A stretch of DNA of 39,979 bases, taken from positions 1 through 39,979 of the forward strand of contig CANQGA010000005.1 of assembly GCA_947600145.1 (NCBI GenBank), read 5' to 3'. Shown piece after piece: positions 16,385 to 24,907 of the stretch (its first letter is position 1; the number at the start of each line of letters is the position of its first letter). The DNA comes from an uncultured Lachnospiraceae bacterium. Lineage in GTDB: Bacteria; Bacillota; Clostridia; Lachnospirales; Lachnospiraceae. The translations under genes and the position numbers were made by a program. Below the pieces are notes generated by a model. That model ran no database searches and was not told where the DNA came from. It saw nothing but the letters and a program-made list of their open reading frames with translations.

Positions 16385-18190
16385 TCATACATCGTCCTTG
16401 GTCTGCTCCTCCTCCGGCAGCCGGTCAAACGGCACCAGCAGGGGATGAAGCCTGGCCAGGTCGCTGCGGACGGGCGAGTAGCTGTACCCCTCCGTTCGCA
16501 TATAGGCGTTCCAGCCCACATGTTCCACAAGCTGGATCCCGCGGCGCTCCTCGGCCGTCCGCCCGGCAAGCGGCTTATCGGCCGCCGGCACATGCATCTT
16601 CACGCGGATACTGCGGCGGATCTCTTTCGCCACAGAGGAACGGTAATAATAATCATACCGGTCAAACTCGCGCTTTTTGGACCACTGTTCCTCCTCCGGG
16701 GCGAATCTGCTCCAATACTCATGGTTCTCTCTTCCCGCGCGCTCCAGCTCCGATTTCATGATCACTTCCCAGGAATAATTCTCCCTGACATCCCCGATGA
16801 ACTCGATCCCGTACGGCTCCTTCCGGCAGTTTTTCAGCTCATATTTGCCGAGGGCCTCATTCTTGACGGAACCGGCCACCACCGCGGTGATCTTCACATC
16901 GGGCTGTCCCTCCCTCAGGAAGATCTCCCTTAAGCGGATCGCCGTCTCGATATTTAAGTCGTCGTCTCCCAGCGCCACGAACACGCGCGAAAATCTGCCG
17001 GCCTTCTCAAGTTCATCCTGGAACGCCTTCGTGCGCACGTCGAAGCCATGGTCACCGTCCCTGCGGTGAAAACAGATCGTGTAGCGGGCCTCGCCGTCCT
17101 CGACCAGACCGTTCCGCGCCATCAGCTCCGGGCACGCGCCGGCAAACCGCTCTTCCACGCCCGGATCCAGGTCAAACACATGGACCGTCAGATGATAGCC
17201 CGGCATCTGCCCGCACCAGACCATCGCCTTCAGGAATTCGATGCCGATGCGTCCGGCGCCGATCACAGCCGCCCGGATCTGCCTGACGCCGTCCTCTTCC
17301 GATACCGGCGCGGCAAATACGTCCTCGCGGTACAGATAGCTGTACACCAGCGACTGGGGCACGTCGATCCGGCGCACCCGCATCACCATCTCGTCCGTCA
17401 TCACGGACGCCATCAGAGCCGCCCCGACGGCGGTGGAATTAAAGAAATATATGGATCCGTTCTCATGCTTTCCGTATTTCTCCGCCAGGCCAAGCATCAG
17501 CTGGATGTTCTCATTGTCGTCCGCCCCCATGAGGAAGAAATGCACCCGCTTCCCGCCCCACCACCGGATGGGCAGTTCAAGGAGATCTCTCCTTACGCAG
17601 ATGCCGGGCACTTCGGTGCCGGCAGGCAGGGCTTCGCCGCTTTCATCCCGGCCGGTAGCAAACACCGCCTTCGGCTTAAACGGCCAGACCCTTACCGGGG
17701 AATTCTTCAGGCAGTCTGCCGCCAGCAGGACGGAGCGTTCATTCAGCTCAGAAAAGACGTAGAGATCCGAATACAGTCCCAGAGCCAGCGCGATCTGCCC
17801 GGTAAAATAGCTGAGGATCGCGGCGATCGCGCCGACGGTTATGACCGGCGCGATCCCGTGAAAGACAGCTCCGAGGATCAGATAGGCGTTGGCGGCCGCC
17901 TGCGGCAATTCGGGAACACCCGCCCGGAAGCTGTCGTAGTCTCCATCCAGGCTGAACACCTGCATCGTGTTCTGCAGACTGATAAAGACAGCCTTCCAGA
18001 AGGCTCCCGCCTCGCCGGCAAAATCGGTCAGGTGGACCGGAAAGATCAGCGCGAACGTGCCGGCCGCCGTCAGGCCCATCGCCCACCAGACGACAGAAAA
18101 CCTGACTTTGATAAAGAAGCGGCAGATAAGCTGCAGCACGAACAGCAGGATGCATCCGAACGCAATGGCCAGACAGATATTCCAGATCAT
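16385..18190 (-). CDS. 4-TM membrane protein with tandem RCK/TrkA-N-like Rossmann regions and C-terminal RyR-like domain
   Basis: N-terminal hydrophobic helices; SDLYVFSELNERSVLLAADCL; RAAVIGAGRIGIEFLKAMVW (GxGxxG); C-terminus EHVGWNAYMRTEGYSYSPVRSDLARLHPLLVPFDRLPEEEQTKDD (16388..16543) matches the RyR-domain pattern (EH..W......GW.yG....d....HP.LvpY..L...E...D). Confidence 0.75.
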   Translation of the reverse strand: MIWNICLAIAFGCILLFVLQLICRFFIKVRFSVVWWAMGLTAAGTFALIFPVHLTDFAGEAGAFWKAVFISLQNTMQVFSLDGDYDSFRAGVPELPQAAANAYLILGAVFHGIAPVITVGAIAAILSYFTGQIALALGLYSDLYVFSELNERSVLLAADCLKNSPVRVWPFKPKAVFATGRDESGEALPAGTEVPGICVRRDLLELPIRWWGGKRVHFFLMGADDNENIQLMLGLAEKYGKHENGSIYFFNSTAVGAALMASVMTDEMVMRVRRIDVPQSLVYSYLYREDVFAAPVSEEDGVRQIRAAVIGAGRIGIEFLKAMVWCGQMPGYHLTVHVFDLDPGVEERFAGACPELMARNGLVEDGEARYTICFHRRDGDHGFDVRTKAFQDELEKAGRFSRVFVALGDDDLNIETAIRLREIFLREGQPDVKITAVVAGSVKNEALGKYELKNCRKEPYGIEFIGDVRENYSWEVIMKSELERAGRENHEYWSRFAPEEEQWSKKREFDRYDYYYRSSVAKEIRRSIRVKMHVPAADKPLAGRTAEERRGIQLVEHVGWNAYMRTEGYSYSPVRSDLARLHPLLVPFDRLPEEEQTKDDV

Positions 18191-18234
18191 ACTCGTTTCC
18201 TCTCCTTGCTTATACTGATTTCAGGAACGGCCTC

Positions 18235-19008
18235 TCAGGCCTTCTTCGGCGTGATCGCCAGGACCCGGGCCGGAAGTCCCGTCGCGCCCTCTATCCGCGG
18301 CCAGGATGCGATCAGGACCGCTCCCGCCGGCGCGACCCTGTCCAGGTTGTCCAGCACCTCGATCTGCAGTTTCCCGTGGGAGAGCACATAGCGCTCGCAG
18401 GCCAGGTCTCCGGCCGCGGCCGCCAGCGCCGACGCGTCCGTATCCAGGGTCTCGTGCCCGTTGGCCGCGGCGTGCCTTACCTCGTAGATATACTGAAGCG
18501 CTTCCGGCGACCATCCCGGGAAGTTCTCGCTTCCGTCCTCCGCGATTCCGGAGAGCGCGTCCATATCCGGCCAGCGCTTCCCCCATCCGGTATAAAGCGC
18601 CACGAACGCCCCTTCCGGGATCGGCCCGTACTGGGCCTCATAGGCCTTGATATCGTCCACCGTCACCGCGTAGCGGCAGTCCTTCTCCACCTGGGCGGTC
18701 ACGTCGATCACGCAGAGCGGGAAGACCATGCTCTCCGCGCCGTACTCCTCGGAAAGCGCCATCCCCTTTACAAAATGTCCCGGAAAATCGATATGGGTCC
18801 CGAACTGTCCGGGGAACTTAAAGGTCTGGATCAGGCAGTCCAGCATCGGATTGCCCCAGTCATAGCAGACGGTTCCCAGCTCCACAGAGCCCTCCGGGAT
18901 CCCCGCCCAGTAAGGGCTGTCATTGTTCAGGGAATGGGACAGTTCCACCCACTCGTATTCCTCCGACTTCAGCCGGCCAAGCATTTCCCACAACGCGTAA
19001 CTCATCAT
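18235..19008 (-). CDS. Cyclase family protein (kynurenine formamidase-like metal-dependent hydrolase)
   Basis: 257 aa; THIDFPGHF (HxDxPxH) motif, LSHSLNNDSPYW N-terminus. Confidence 0.88.
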   Translation of the reverse strand: MMSYALWEMLGRLKSEEYEWVELSHSLNNDSPYWAGIPEGSVELGTVCYDWGNPMLDCLIQTFKFPGQFGTHIDFPGHFVKGMALSEEYGAESMVFPLCVIDVTAQVEKDCRYAVTVDDIKAYEAQYGPIPEGAFVALYTGWGKRWPDMDALSGIAEDGSENFPGWSPEALQYIYEVRHAAANGHETLDTDASALAAAAGDLACERYVLSHGKLQIEVLDNLDRVAPAGAVLIASWPRIEGATGLPARVLAITPKKA

Positions 19009-19129
19009 ATCGTCCTCCTTATAAAAATCTGAAAACCGTCCCCATGGCGCGCGCCATGCCGGACATCATATATGTTTCACAGACAGTTTAGCACGAATCC
19101 GCCGGAAAGTAAAACATAAATGCGCATAT

Positions 19130-19166
19130 AAAAAACCGGAAGTCCTGGACCGCCAGGAACTTCCGG
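19130..19166 (-). terminator. Rho-independent terminator downstream of tRNA-Ser
   Basis: ccggaagtcctgg (19136-19148)/ccaggaacttccgg (19153-19166) hairpin followed on the minus strand by TTTTTT. Confidence 0.88.
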
Positions 19167-19179
19167 CTCTTGTGAAAGC

Positions 19180-19268
19180 GGAGATGAAGGGATTCGAACC
19201 CTTGTGCCGGGATGAACCGACAAACGCATTTCGAGTGCGCCGCGTTACGGCCGCTTCGCTACATCTCC
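19180..19268 (-). tRNA. tRNA-Ser(CGA)
   Basis: Minus strand GGAGATGTAGCGAAGCGGCCGTAACGCGGCGCACTCGAAATGCG...GGGTTCGAATCCCTTCATCTCC; acceptor ends pair, anticodon CGA, long class II variable arm, T-loop GGTTCGAATCC; CCA not encoded. Confidence 0.95.
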
Positions 19269-19383
19269 GTAAAAACACATTTATTATCATATCCGATATC
19301 CCGCGGATTGTCAACTGTACTTTTTCACACAAAATGCGTCCGCACCGCCTTCTGTACGGTCTCCGTCCGCCGGGCCGAAGAAA

Positions 19384-19408
19384 GGGCCCGGGCTTTCCGC
19401 CCGGACCC
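19384..19408 (-). terminator. Terminator hairpin of the ABC importer operon
   Basis: gggcccgggc / gcccggaccc hairpin, followed on the minus strand by CTTTCTTC. Confidence 0.7.
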
Positions 19409-19469
19409 CAGGTCGTTTCAAATGACTTTTTGGACACCCTCCATGTAAAAATTCAGTTACGGATCCCTG

Positions 19470-20309
19470 TCATCCCTTCACCCCGCTGGATATCACCATT
19501 TTCTCAAAATATTTCTGCAGGAAGATATACAGCAGCACGCAGGGCAGGATCGCCATCAGGGTGCCCGTCATCGTCAGGCTCCAGTCTATCTGCCATTCCG
19601 TCCGGAAGAATGAGAGCCCGCCCGTGACCGTCATTTTATTGATATCGCTGATATAGACCAGCGGTCTGGAAAAATCATTCCAGCTCGTCATGAACGACAG
19701 CAGCACCATCACCGCCAGATAGGGCTTCGTCAGCGGCAGATACACCTGCAAAAACACCTGCAGCGGATTTGCGCCGTCCACATACGCCGCGTCCGACAGG
19801 CTCATGGGAACCTGCAGAAACGCCTGCCGCAGGAGGAAAATGCAGACCGCCCCCGTCACGTCCCCGAAAAAGGCGGGGACGACCAGCGCCCAGATCGTGT
19901 TGACCAGCTTCAGCTTCGACATGACCAGAAACAGCGGGACCATCTGCACCTGGAACGGAAGCATCATCGTCGCCAGCAGAAATCCAAGGATCAGACCTCT
20001 CCACCGGTACCGGAAATGGGTAAGGGCATAGGCCGTAAACGTGCAGGATATGAACTGTCCCAGCGTATAGAGAGAGGTCACCGTTACCGAATTGCGGAAC
20101 CAGTTCACAAACGGATACGCGTCAAAAATCCTCCTGTAATTTTCCAGCGTAGGCTGCGACGGCCACAGGGCAGATCCCGAAGTATAGACCCTCGCCTCCG
20201 ACGTAAAGCTGATCACGATCACGGTCCATATGGGCATAAGAAACAGGGCCGCCCCGCACATCAGCAGAATATAGAGAATAACTTTGTTTCGCATTTTACT
20301 CGTTCTCAT
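19470..20309 (-). CDS. Carbohydrate-type ABC transporter permease (MalG-like)
   Basis: 279 aa, 6 TM; EAA-like loop (SDAAYVDGANPLQVFLQVYLPLTKP). Confidence 0.93.
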   Translation of the reverse strand: MRTSKMRNKVILYILLMCGAALFLMPIWTVIVISFTSEARVYTSGSALWPSQPTLENYRRIFDAYPFVNWFRNSVTVTSLYTLGQFISCTFTAYALTHFRYRWRGLILGFLLATMMLPFQVQMVPLFLVMSKLKLVNTIWALVVPAFFGDVTGAVCIFLLRQAFLQVPMSLSDAAYVDGANPLQVFLQVYLPLTKPYLAVMVLLSFMTSWNDFSRPLVYISDINKMTVTGGLSFFRTEWQIDWSLTMTGTLMAILPCVLLYIFLQKYFEKMVISSGVKG

Positions 20310-21171
20310 AATACACCCACTTGTTCTGTCCGAGAAAATAGATTCCTGTAAGCAGCAGAATGATGATCAGCAATACCCAGCTCTGCGCCGAGGCCCTGCC
20401 TACCTGGTTGTCAATGAACGCCGTATTGTAGATCAGGAGTCCCGTCGACAGCGTGCTTCTCGCCGGGCCGCCCTTCGTCATCGTATAGGTCAGGTCAAAG
20501 ACCTGCCACGCCCATATCGTCGCGACCACAAGGCAGAAGAAGATCATGGAGCTCATCATCGGAAACGTCACATGGGTAAATTTCTGGAACCGGCTGGCGC
20601 CGTCCACCTTTGCCGCGTCGTACAGTTCATCCGGCACCGACTGCAGCCCCGCGATAAAGATCGTTGTATAATACCCCACGTTCCTCCACAGCGTGGCCGC
20701 GGCCACGCCCAGCATCGCGTACCTCGCGTCCGTAAGGACCGACGGAAAGTCGATATTCAGCAGATCCGCGGCCTGAGAGATAAACCCGAAGCCGGGGCTG
20801 AACAGCCAGCTCCACACCAGGCCGATGGAGATCAGCGACAGTACAAACGGCATGAAGATAACTGCCCGGAAAAACTTGGCGCCCCTGAATGTGTTCCTGT
20901 GCAGAAGCATGGCGATGAGAAGCGCGACGGCAATCTCTCCCGGCACGACCAGCACGGCGTAATACGCGGTGTTGACCAGGGATTTTCTGAATATGCTGTC
21001 ACCGAAGATATACTGATAATTCCCCAGGCCTACTATACTGCCTCCGCCAAACAGGCTCCTGCTGGTAAAGGATAAATAGAACGAGTAAAACAGGGGCGTT
21101 ATGATAAATACGCAGGCGCCTATCGCATATGGGGTCAGGAACAGGAATAACCATCGATTCTTTTTTCTCAT
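20296..21171 (-). CDS. Carbohydrate-type ABC transporter permease (MalF/UgpA-like)
   Basis: 291 aa; ELYDAAKVDGASRFQKFTHVTFPMM EAA loop; overlaps the next permease. Confidence 0.93.
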   Translation of the reverse strand: MRKKNRWLFLFLTPYAIGACVFIITPLFYSFYLSFTSRSLFGGGSIVGLGNYQYIFGDSIFRKSLVNTAYYAVLVVPGEIAVALLIAMLLHRNTFRGAKFFRAVIFMPFVLSLISIGLVWSWLFSPGFGFISQAADLLNIDFPSVLTDARYAMLGVAAATLWRNVGYYTTIFIAGLQSVPDELYDAAKVDGASRFQKFTHVTFPMMSSMIFFCLVVATIWAWQVFDLTYTMTKGGPARSTLSTGLLIYNTAFIDNQVGRASAQSWVLLIIILLLTGIYFLGQNKWVYYENE

Positions 21172-21199
21172 CGCCCGTTGCCCTCCTTAAGCTGTCAGA

Positions 21200-22588
21200 T
21201 CACTGGATCTCATCCAACAGTTTCTGCGCGTCCGCCTCCATTTTGACGATCGCGTCGTCAAGCGTCTCGTCGCCCGTTCTTACCAGGGAAAGCTCGGTCT
21301 GCACGACGGATGTCGCCGCGCCGGAGATCGCGCTCCACTTGGATGTAAACGGCTCCGCGACCGCACGTCCCTCAATAAATTCATTTACAAAATACTCCAT
21401 TCCGTCCGGGGCATCCGCGTCCAGATACTTATCGCCGCAGGCGACAGACAGAAGGGACGGGGCAGCGCCTCCCGCTTCGGCCATCACATTCTGCGCTTCC
21501 TCTCCGGCCAGGAAAAAGATATAGTCCAGGGCCAGCTCTTTATTCTTCGTGCCGTCATATACCGCCATTCCCTGCGTCCAGTAGCTTCCTCCCTGGTTCA
21601 CATCCTTCGGCCAGGGGGCGATCCCCCAGTTAAACTCCGCCGCTTCCACCGCCAGGACCTCGAAGCACATCGCGGACGCCATACCGATCTTATTGGTCAT
21701 AAACGGAGAGATGTTGGCCGGAAGCTGTTCCGGCGACGGCGCATATCCGTATTTTGTGACCAGTTCCGTCGTATACGTAAGCGCTTTCTTTACCTCCGGC
21801 GTGCTGAATGTGATCGTCTTTAAGTCATCGCTGTACAAGGCCCCGCCCGCCTGATAGACGAAGCTGACAAGGTCCGGCTGAGCGGTGCGCAGGTAACATC
21901 CGAACTCGCCCCTGGACGGATCCGTCAGTTTTCCCGCGATCTCCCTGAAATCTTCCCATGTCCAGTCCGGCGACGGATATTCTGCCCCCGCCGCGTCGAA
22001 CATGTCCTTATTGTACAGGATCGCGGATGTATTCAGCTCGTACGGCAGCACATAGGTCCTTCCCTCATAGGAAGAGTTCATCGGGTCGATCACGTAATCA
22101 TTCAGGTCCATCCCCCTTGCCGCGATCTCATCGGTCAGATCCATCAGCTGTCCGGTCTTTCCAAGCTCCGCGAACGACGCGCCGTTGATCATGAAAACAT
22201 CCCACGCCGACCCTGCTGCCAGTCCCTGTCCCAGCTGCGTATAATAATTGGCAAACGGGACCGACACGATCTCTACCGTGACGCCCGGATGCTTCTCCAT
22301 ATAAAGTTCCGCCTGTTTCTGAGCGACCAGGTCCCTGGCCGTGTCCGTATAGATGGCAAACCGGATGGTTCCGCTCAGCTCCCCCTCTTCCTGTCCGGCC
22401 GCCTGCTGTTCCGCCGTCTGCTGTTCCGCCTGCTGCCCTTCCGTCTGCGGGGCGTTTGTGCCCTGCGCATCTTCCTTCTGTCCGGAAGTCGTCTGCTCCT
22501 GCGTCCCGCTGCCGCCGCAGCCCGCGGCCGCGGCCATCGCACCGGCCAATACCATCGCTAAAAATAACGCCGTGATCCTCTTTTTCAT
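21200..22588 (-). CDS. Extracellular solute-binding lipoprotein (ABC transporter)
   Basis: MKKRITALFLAMVLAGAMAAAAGCGG lipobox; Gln/Thr-rich linker; SBP family 1-like body. Confidence 0.92.
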   Translation of the reverse strand: MKKRITALFLAMVLAGAMAAAAGCGGSGTQEQTTSGQKEDAQGTNAPQTEGQQAEQQTAEQQAAGQEEGELSGTIRFAIYTDTARDLVAQKQAELYMEKHPGVTVEIVSVPFANYYTQLGQGLAAGSAWDVFMINGASFAELGKTGQLMDLTDEIAARGMDLNDYVIDPMNSSYEGRTYVLPYELNTSAILYNKDMFDAAGAEYPSPDWTWEDFREIAGKLTDPSRGEFGCYLRTAQPDLVSFVYQAGGALYSDDLKTITFSTPEVKKALTYTTELVTKYGYAPSPEQLPANISPFMTNKIGMASAMCFEVLAVEAAEFNWGIAPWPKDVNQGGSYWTQGMAVYDGTKNKELALDYIFFLAGEEAQNVMAEAGGAAPSLLSVACGDKYLDADAPDGMEYFVNEFIEGRAVAEPFTSKWSAISGAATSVVQTELSLVRTGDETLDDAIVKMEADAQKLLDEIQ

Positions 22589-22605
22589 AGACTTCTCCTC
22601 CTTAT

Positions 22606-23715
22606 TCAGTCCTGATAACGAAATGTTTCCCCTTTTTCCGCCGAGCGGTAGATGCAGTCCGCGACGCGGGCCACGCTGCATATCATCTCCATCCCCTTCT
22701 GAGAGGCTTCCCCGCTCCTTATCGCGGAAAAAACCTTCTCCAGCTGACGTTTGTACGTGTCCCTCATGACCGTATCGCCCTCTGCCGTCACCGCCGGATA
22801 TTCAAAACGATACTCCCCTTTCTGATAATCCTCCGTATCGCTCCGAACCTGCAGAACGGCCCAGGAAGGGATCGGACACGCGGTCAGCGTTCCGTTTGTT
22901 CCGTAATATTCCATTCTCCAGGCATTGCACCATCCGGTGCTCTCCCACGCGGTGAAATCGAGCACCGCCAGCTTGTCCTGATACCGGGCAATTCCCACTC
23001 CCACATCTTCATACATCATGCCGCCCACCTGTACCTCTTTCGGCGGGTTTCCGGCTCCTTTAAACAGATCCGATGTCACGATGTCTGCGACCATCGTCTG
23101 TCCCGGCGCCAGCTTCACGGCACAGCCGGACACGGTTTCCGGATCTCCCAGCGTATCCAGCATCAGTTCGATCATATGGCTTCCCTCAATATATACCATC
23201 CCTCCCATCAGTTCCGGATCTTCCACCCATATCTCTGTGCTGCAGCCTATGGGGGAACCACCGTGGAATCTCGCCAGCGTGATCTGCCCCAGCACGCCGG
23301 AATCAATGATCTCCCTGCATCGGTCCGCCACCTGCAGATAATGCAGTTCAAATCCATGTTCAATGTACACCGGATATCCGCTCAGATCCTCCGCCAGCTT
23401 CCTGACCTTTTCAAACGTATGAGCCGTACATTTTTCCAGGATCATTGCCTTCACATGCGGAGCGGCCATTCTGGCATAATCCGGCGTCCTTGAGTCCATC
23501 GCCTCGATAATGCAGAGGTCCGGCCCCAGCGCGAGCATCTCTTCAGCGCTTTCGAACCGGCGAAAGCCTGTCCGCGCTTCAAAATTCTCCGCGAAATACG
23601 GATCTTCATCGTAAAATCCCCAGACGTCCGCGTCCTGACTCTTCTTAAGCAGTTCAACCCTGTGCCACATATGCGGATGCCTGACCCCTAAAAATACTGC
23701 CGATATCTTGTTCAT
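22606..23715 (-). CDS. Gfo/Idh/MocA family oxidoreductase
   Basis: 369 aa; ISAVFLGVRHPHMWHRVELLKKS..., YIEHGFELHYLQVADRCREIIDSGVLGQITLARFHGG. Confidence 0.85.
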   Translation of the reverse strand: MNKISAVFLGVRHPHMWHRVELLKKSQDADVWGFYDEDPYFAENFEARTGFRRFESAEEMLALGPDLCIIEAMDSRTPDYARMAAPHVKAMILEKCTAHTFEKVRKLAEDLSGYPVYIEHGFELHYLQVADRCREIIDSGVLGQITLARFHGGSPIGCSTEIWVEDPELMGGMVYIEGSHMIELMLDTLGDPETVSGCAVKLAPGQTMVADIVTSDLFKGAGNPPKEVQVGGMMYEDVGVGIARYQDKLAVLDFTAWESTGWCNAWRMEYYGTNGTLTACPIPSWAVLQVRSDTEDYQKGEYRFEYPAVTAEGDTVMRDTYKRQLEKVFSAIRSGEASQKGMEMICSVARVADCIYRSAEKGETFRYQD

Positions 23716-23766
23716 ATCTCCTCCGCCTTCTCCAGTGCCTTCGCGTACTTTCGGCTCTCTCCGCTT

Positions 23767-24903
23767 TCAGCCGGAACGTCCGAGATAAGCCTTTAACGCC
23801 GCCGCCACGATTTTCTCCTCCCCGGCCTTCAGCAGATAGGCGTTTACAAAAACGGTATGCGGTCTTCCGTTCTCCTTCTTGAAATATCCGATATCAACCG
23901 GCTGTTCAAACGCTCTGGTAAAACGATTGCAGTCCTCGCCTGTTCTGTCCCCCGGGAGCTCCACCAGAAGCAGCGGCTGCTCCGTCCCGAGCCTTCCCTC
24001 CGACTGGATGTGAAGCGAGATCCCCGGTATGCCCCGCAGCTGTTCCTCCACGTACCGCAGCATGTTCTCCTGCCTTGAATATTCCTTCTTCTCGTCCCGC
24101 CCCGTGAATAATTCCAGCGCCTTCAAAAATCCGGCGATCTCCTCCTTGCCGGTCTTGAAGACGCGGCCCAGCCGCGGGTTCGGGCACGCGAGCTGCCTGC
24201 AGTATTCCGTAAGCTCCTTCTTTCCCACGATCAGGCCTGTGGCCTGAGGACCCCCGATATGCTTTCCGCCGCTGAACACCGCCAGATCCGCTCCCAGCTT
24301 CTCTGTGTAATACCACAGATTCGAAACCGGCGGGAGCTGCGCGGCCGCGTCCGCGACAACGCGTACTCCTCTTCGTTTAAGCGCGGGAATGATCTCTTCG
24401 CAGGACGGGATCCCTTCTTCATACATCGGCGCCGGGAACAGGAATACCGCCGCCGTCTTTTCGCCGACCGCGTCCAGCATCGCCTTCCCGGACGGATCGA
24501 CGATCCGGATACGCGCCCCCGAGATCGCGGTCAGCTTCCAGTATTCGATCATGTCCAGATACTTCCCGCGGAAAATCAGGATCTCGTTCTTCTCCAGATC
24601 ATCCGTATGCGGAAGAAGTCCCGCCGTGTGTTTTTCCGCCGGGTTCGCGGCGCACATGCAGGCCGCGGCGGCCAGAACGACCCCCGCTCCCGCGCCGCTC
24701 GTGATAAACGCGCCTTCATTTCCCGTCAGCTGCGCGGCACGGTCAGACGCTTTCGCGATCAGTTCCTCCATATTCACGAAACTCCGCGACGCCTCTTCCA
24801 TCGCCTTTACAACTTCATCCGCCACGACAGATCCGCCGTTTCTCGTATATGGTTCGCTCGCGTTCACAAACGGTCTGATCCCCAGCTCCTCATAGATCGA
24901 CAT
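23767..24903 (-). CDS. PLP-dependent SelA-like/DgaE-type enzyme (aminotransferase V superfamily)
   Basis: MSIYEELGIRPFVNASEPYTRNGG; GNEGAFITSGAGAGVVLAAAACM; SGGKHIGGPQATGLIVG (PLP lysine). Confidence 0.85.
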   Translation of the reverse strand: MSIYEELGIRPFVNASEPYTRNGGSVVADEVVKAMEEASRSFVNMEELIAKASDRAAQLTGNEGAFITSGAGAGVVLAAAACMCAANPAEKHTAGLLPHTDDLEKNEILIFRGKYLDMIEYWKLTAISGARIRIVDPSGKAMLDAVGEKTAAVFLFPAPMYEEGIPSCEEIIPALKRRGVRVVADAAAQLPPVSNLWYYTEKLGADLAVFSGGKHIGGPQATGLIVGKKELTEYCRQLACPNPRLGRVFKTGKEEIAGFLKALELFTGRDEKKEYSRQENMLRYVEEQLRGIPGISLHIQSEGRLGTEQPLLLVELPGDRTGEDCNRFTRAFEQPVDIGYFKKENGRPHTVFVNAYLLKAGEEKIVAAALKAYLGRSG

Positions 24904-24907
24904 TCCA

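Noticed and set aside
19180-19268. Integration site/mobile element at tRNA-Ser
   Set aside because: No integrase, no duplicated tRNA 3' end and no phage-like genes on either side.
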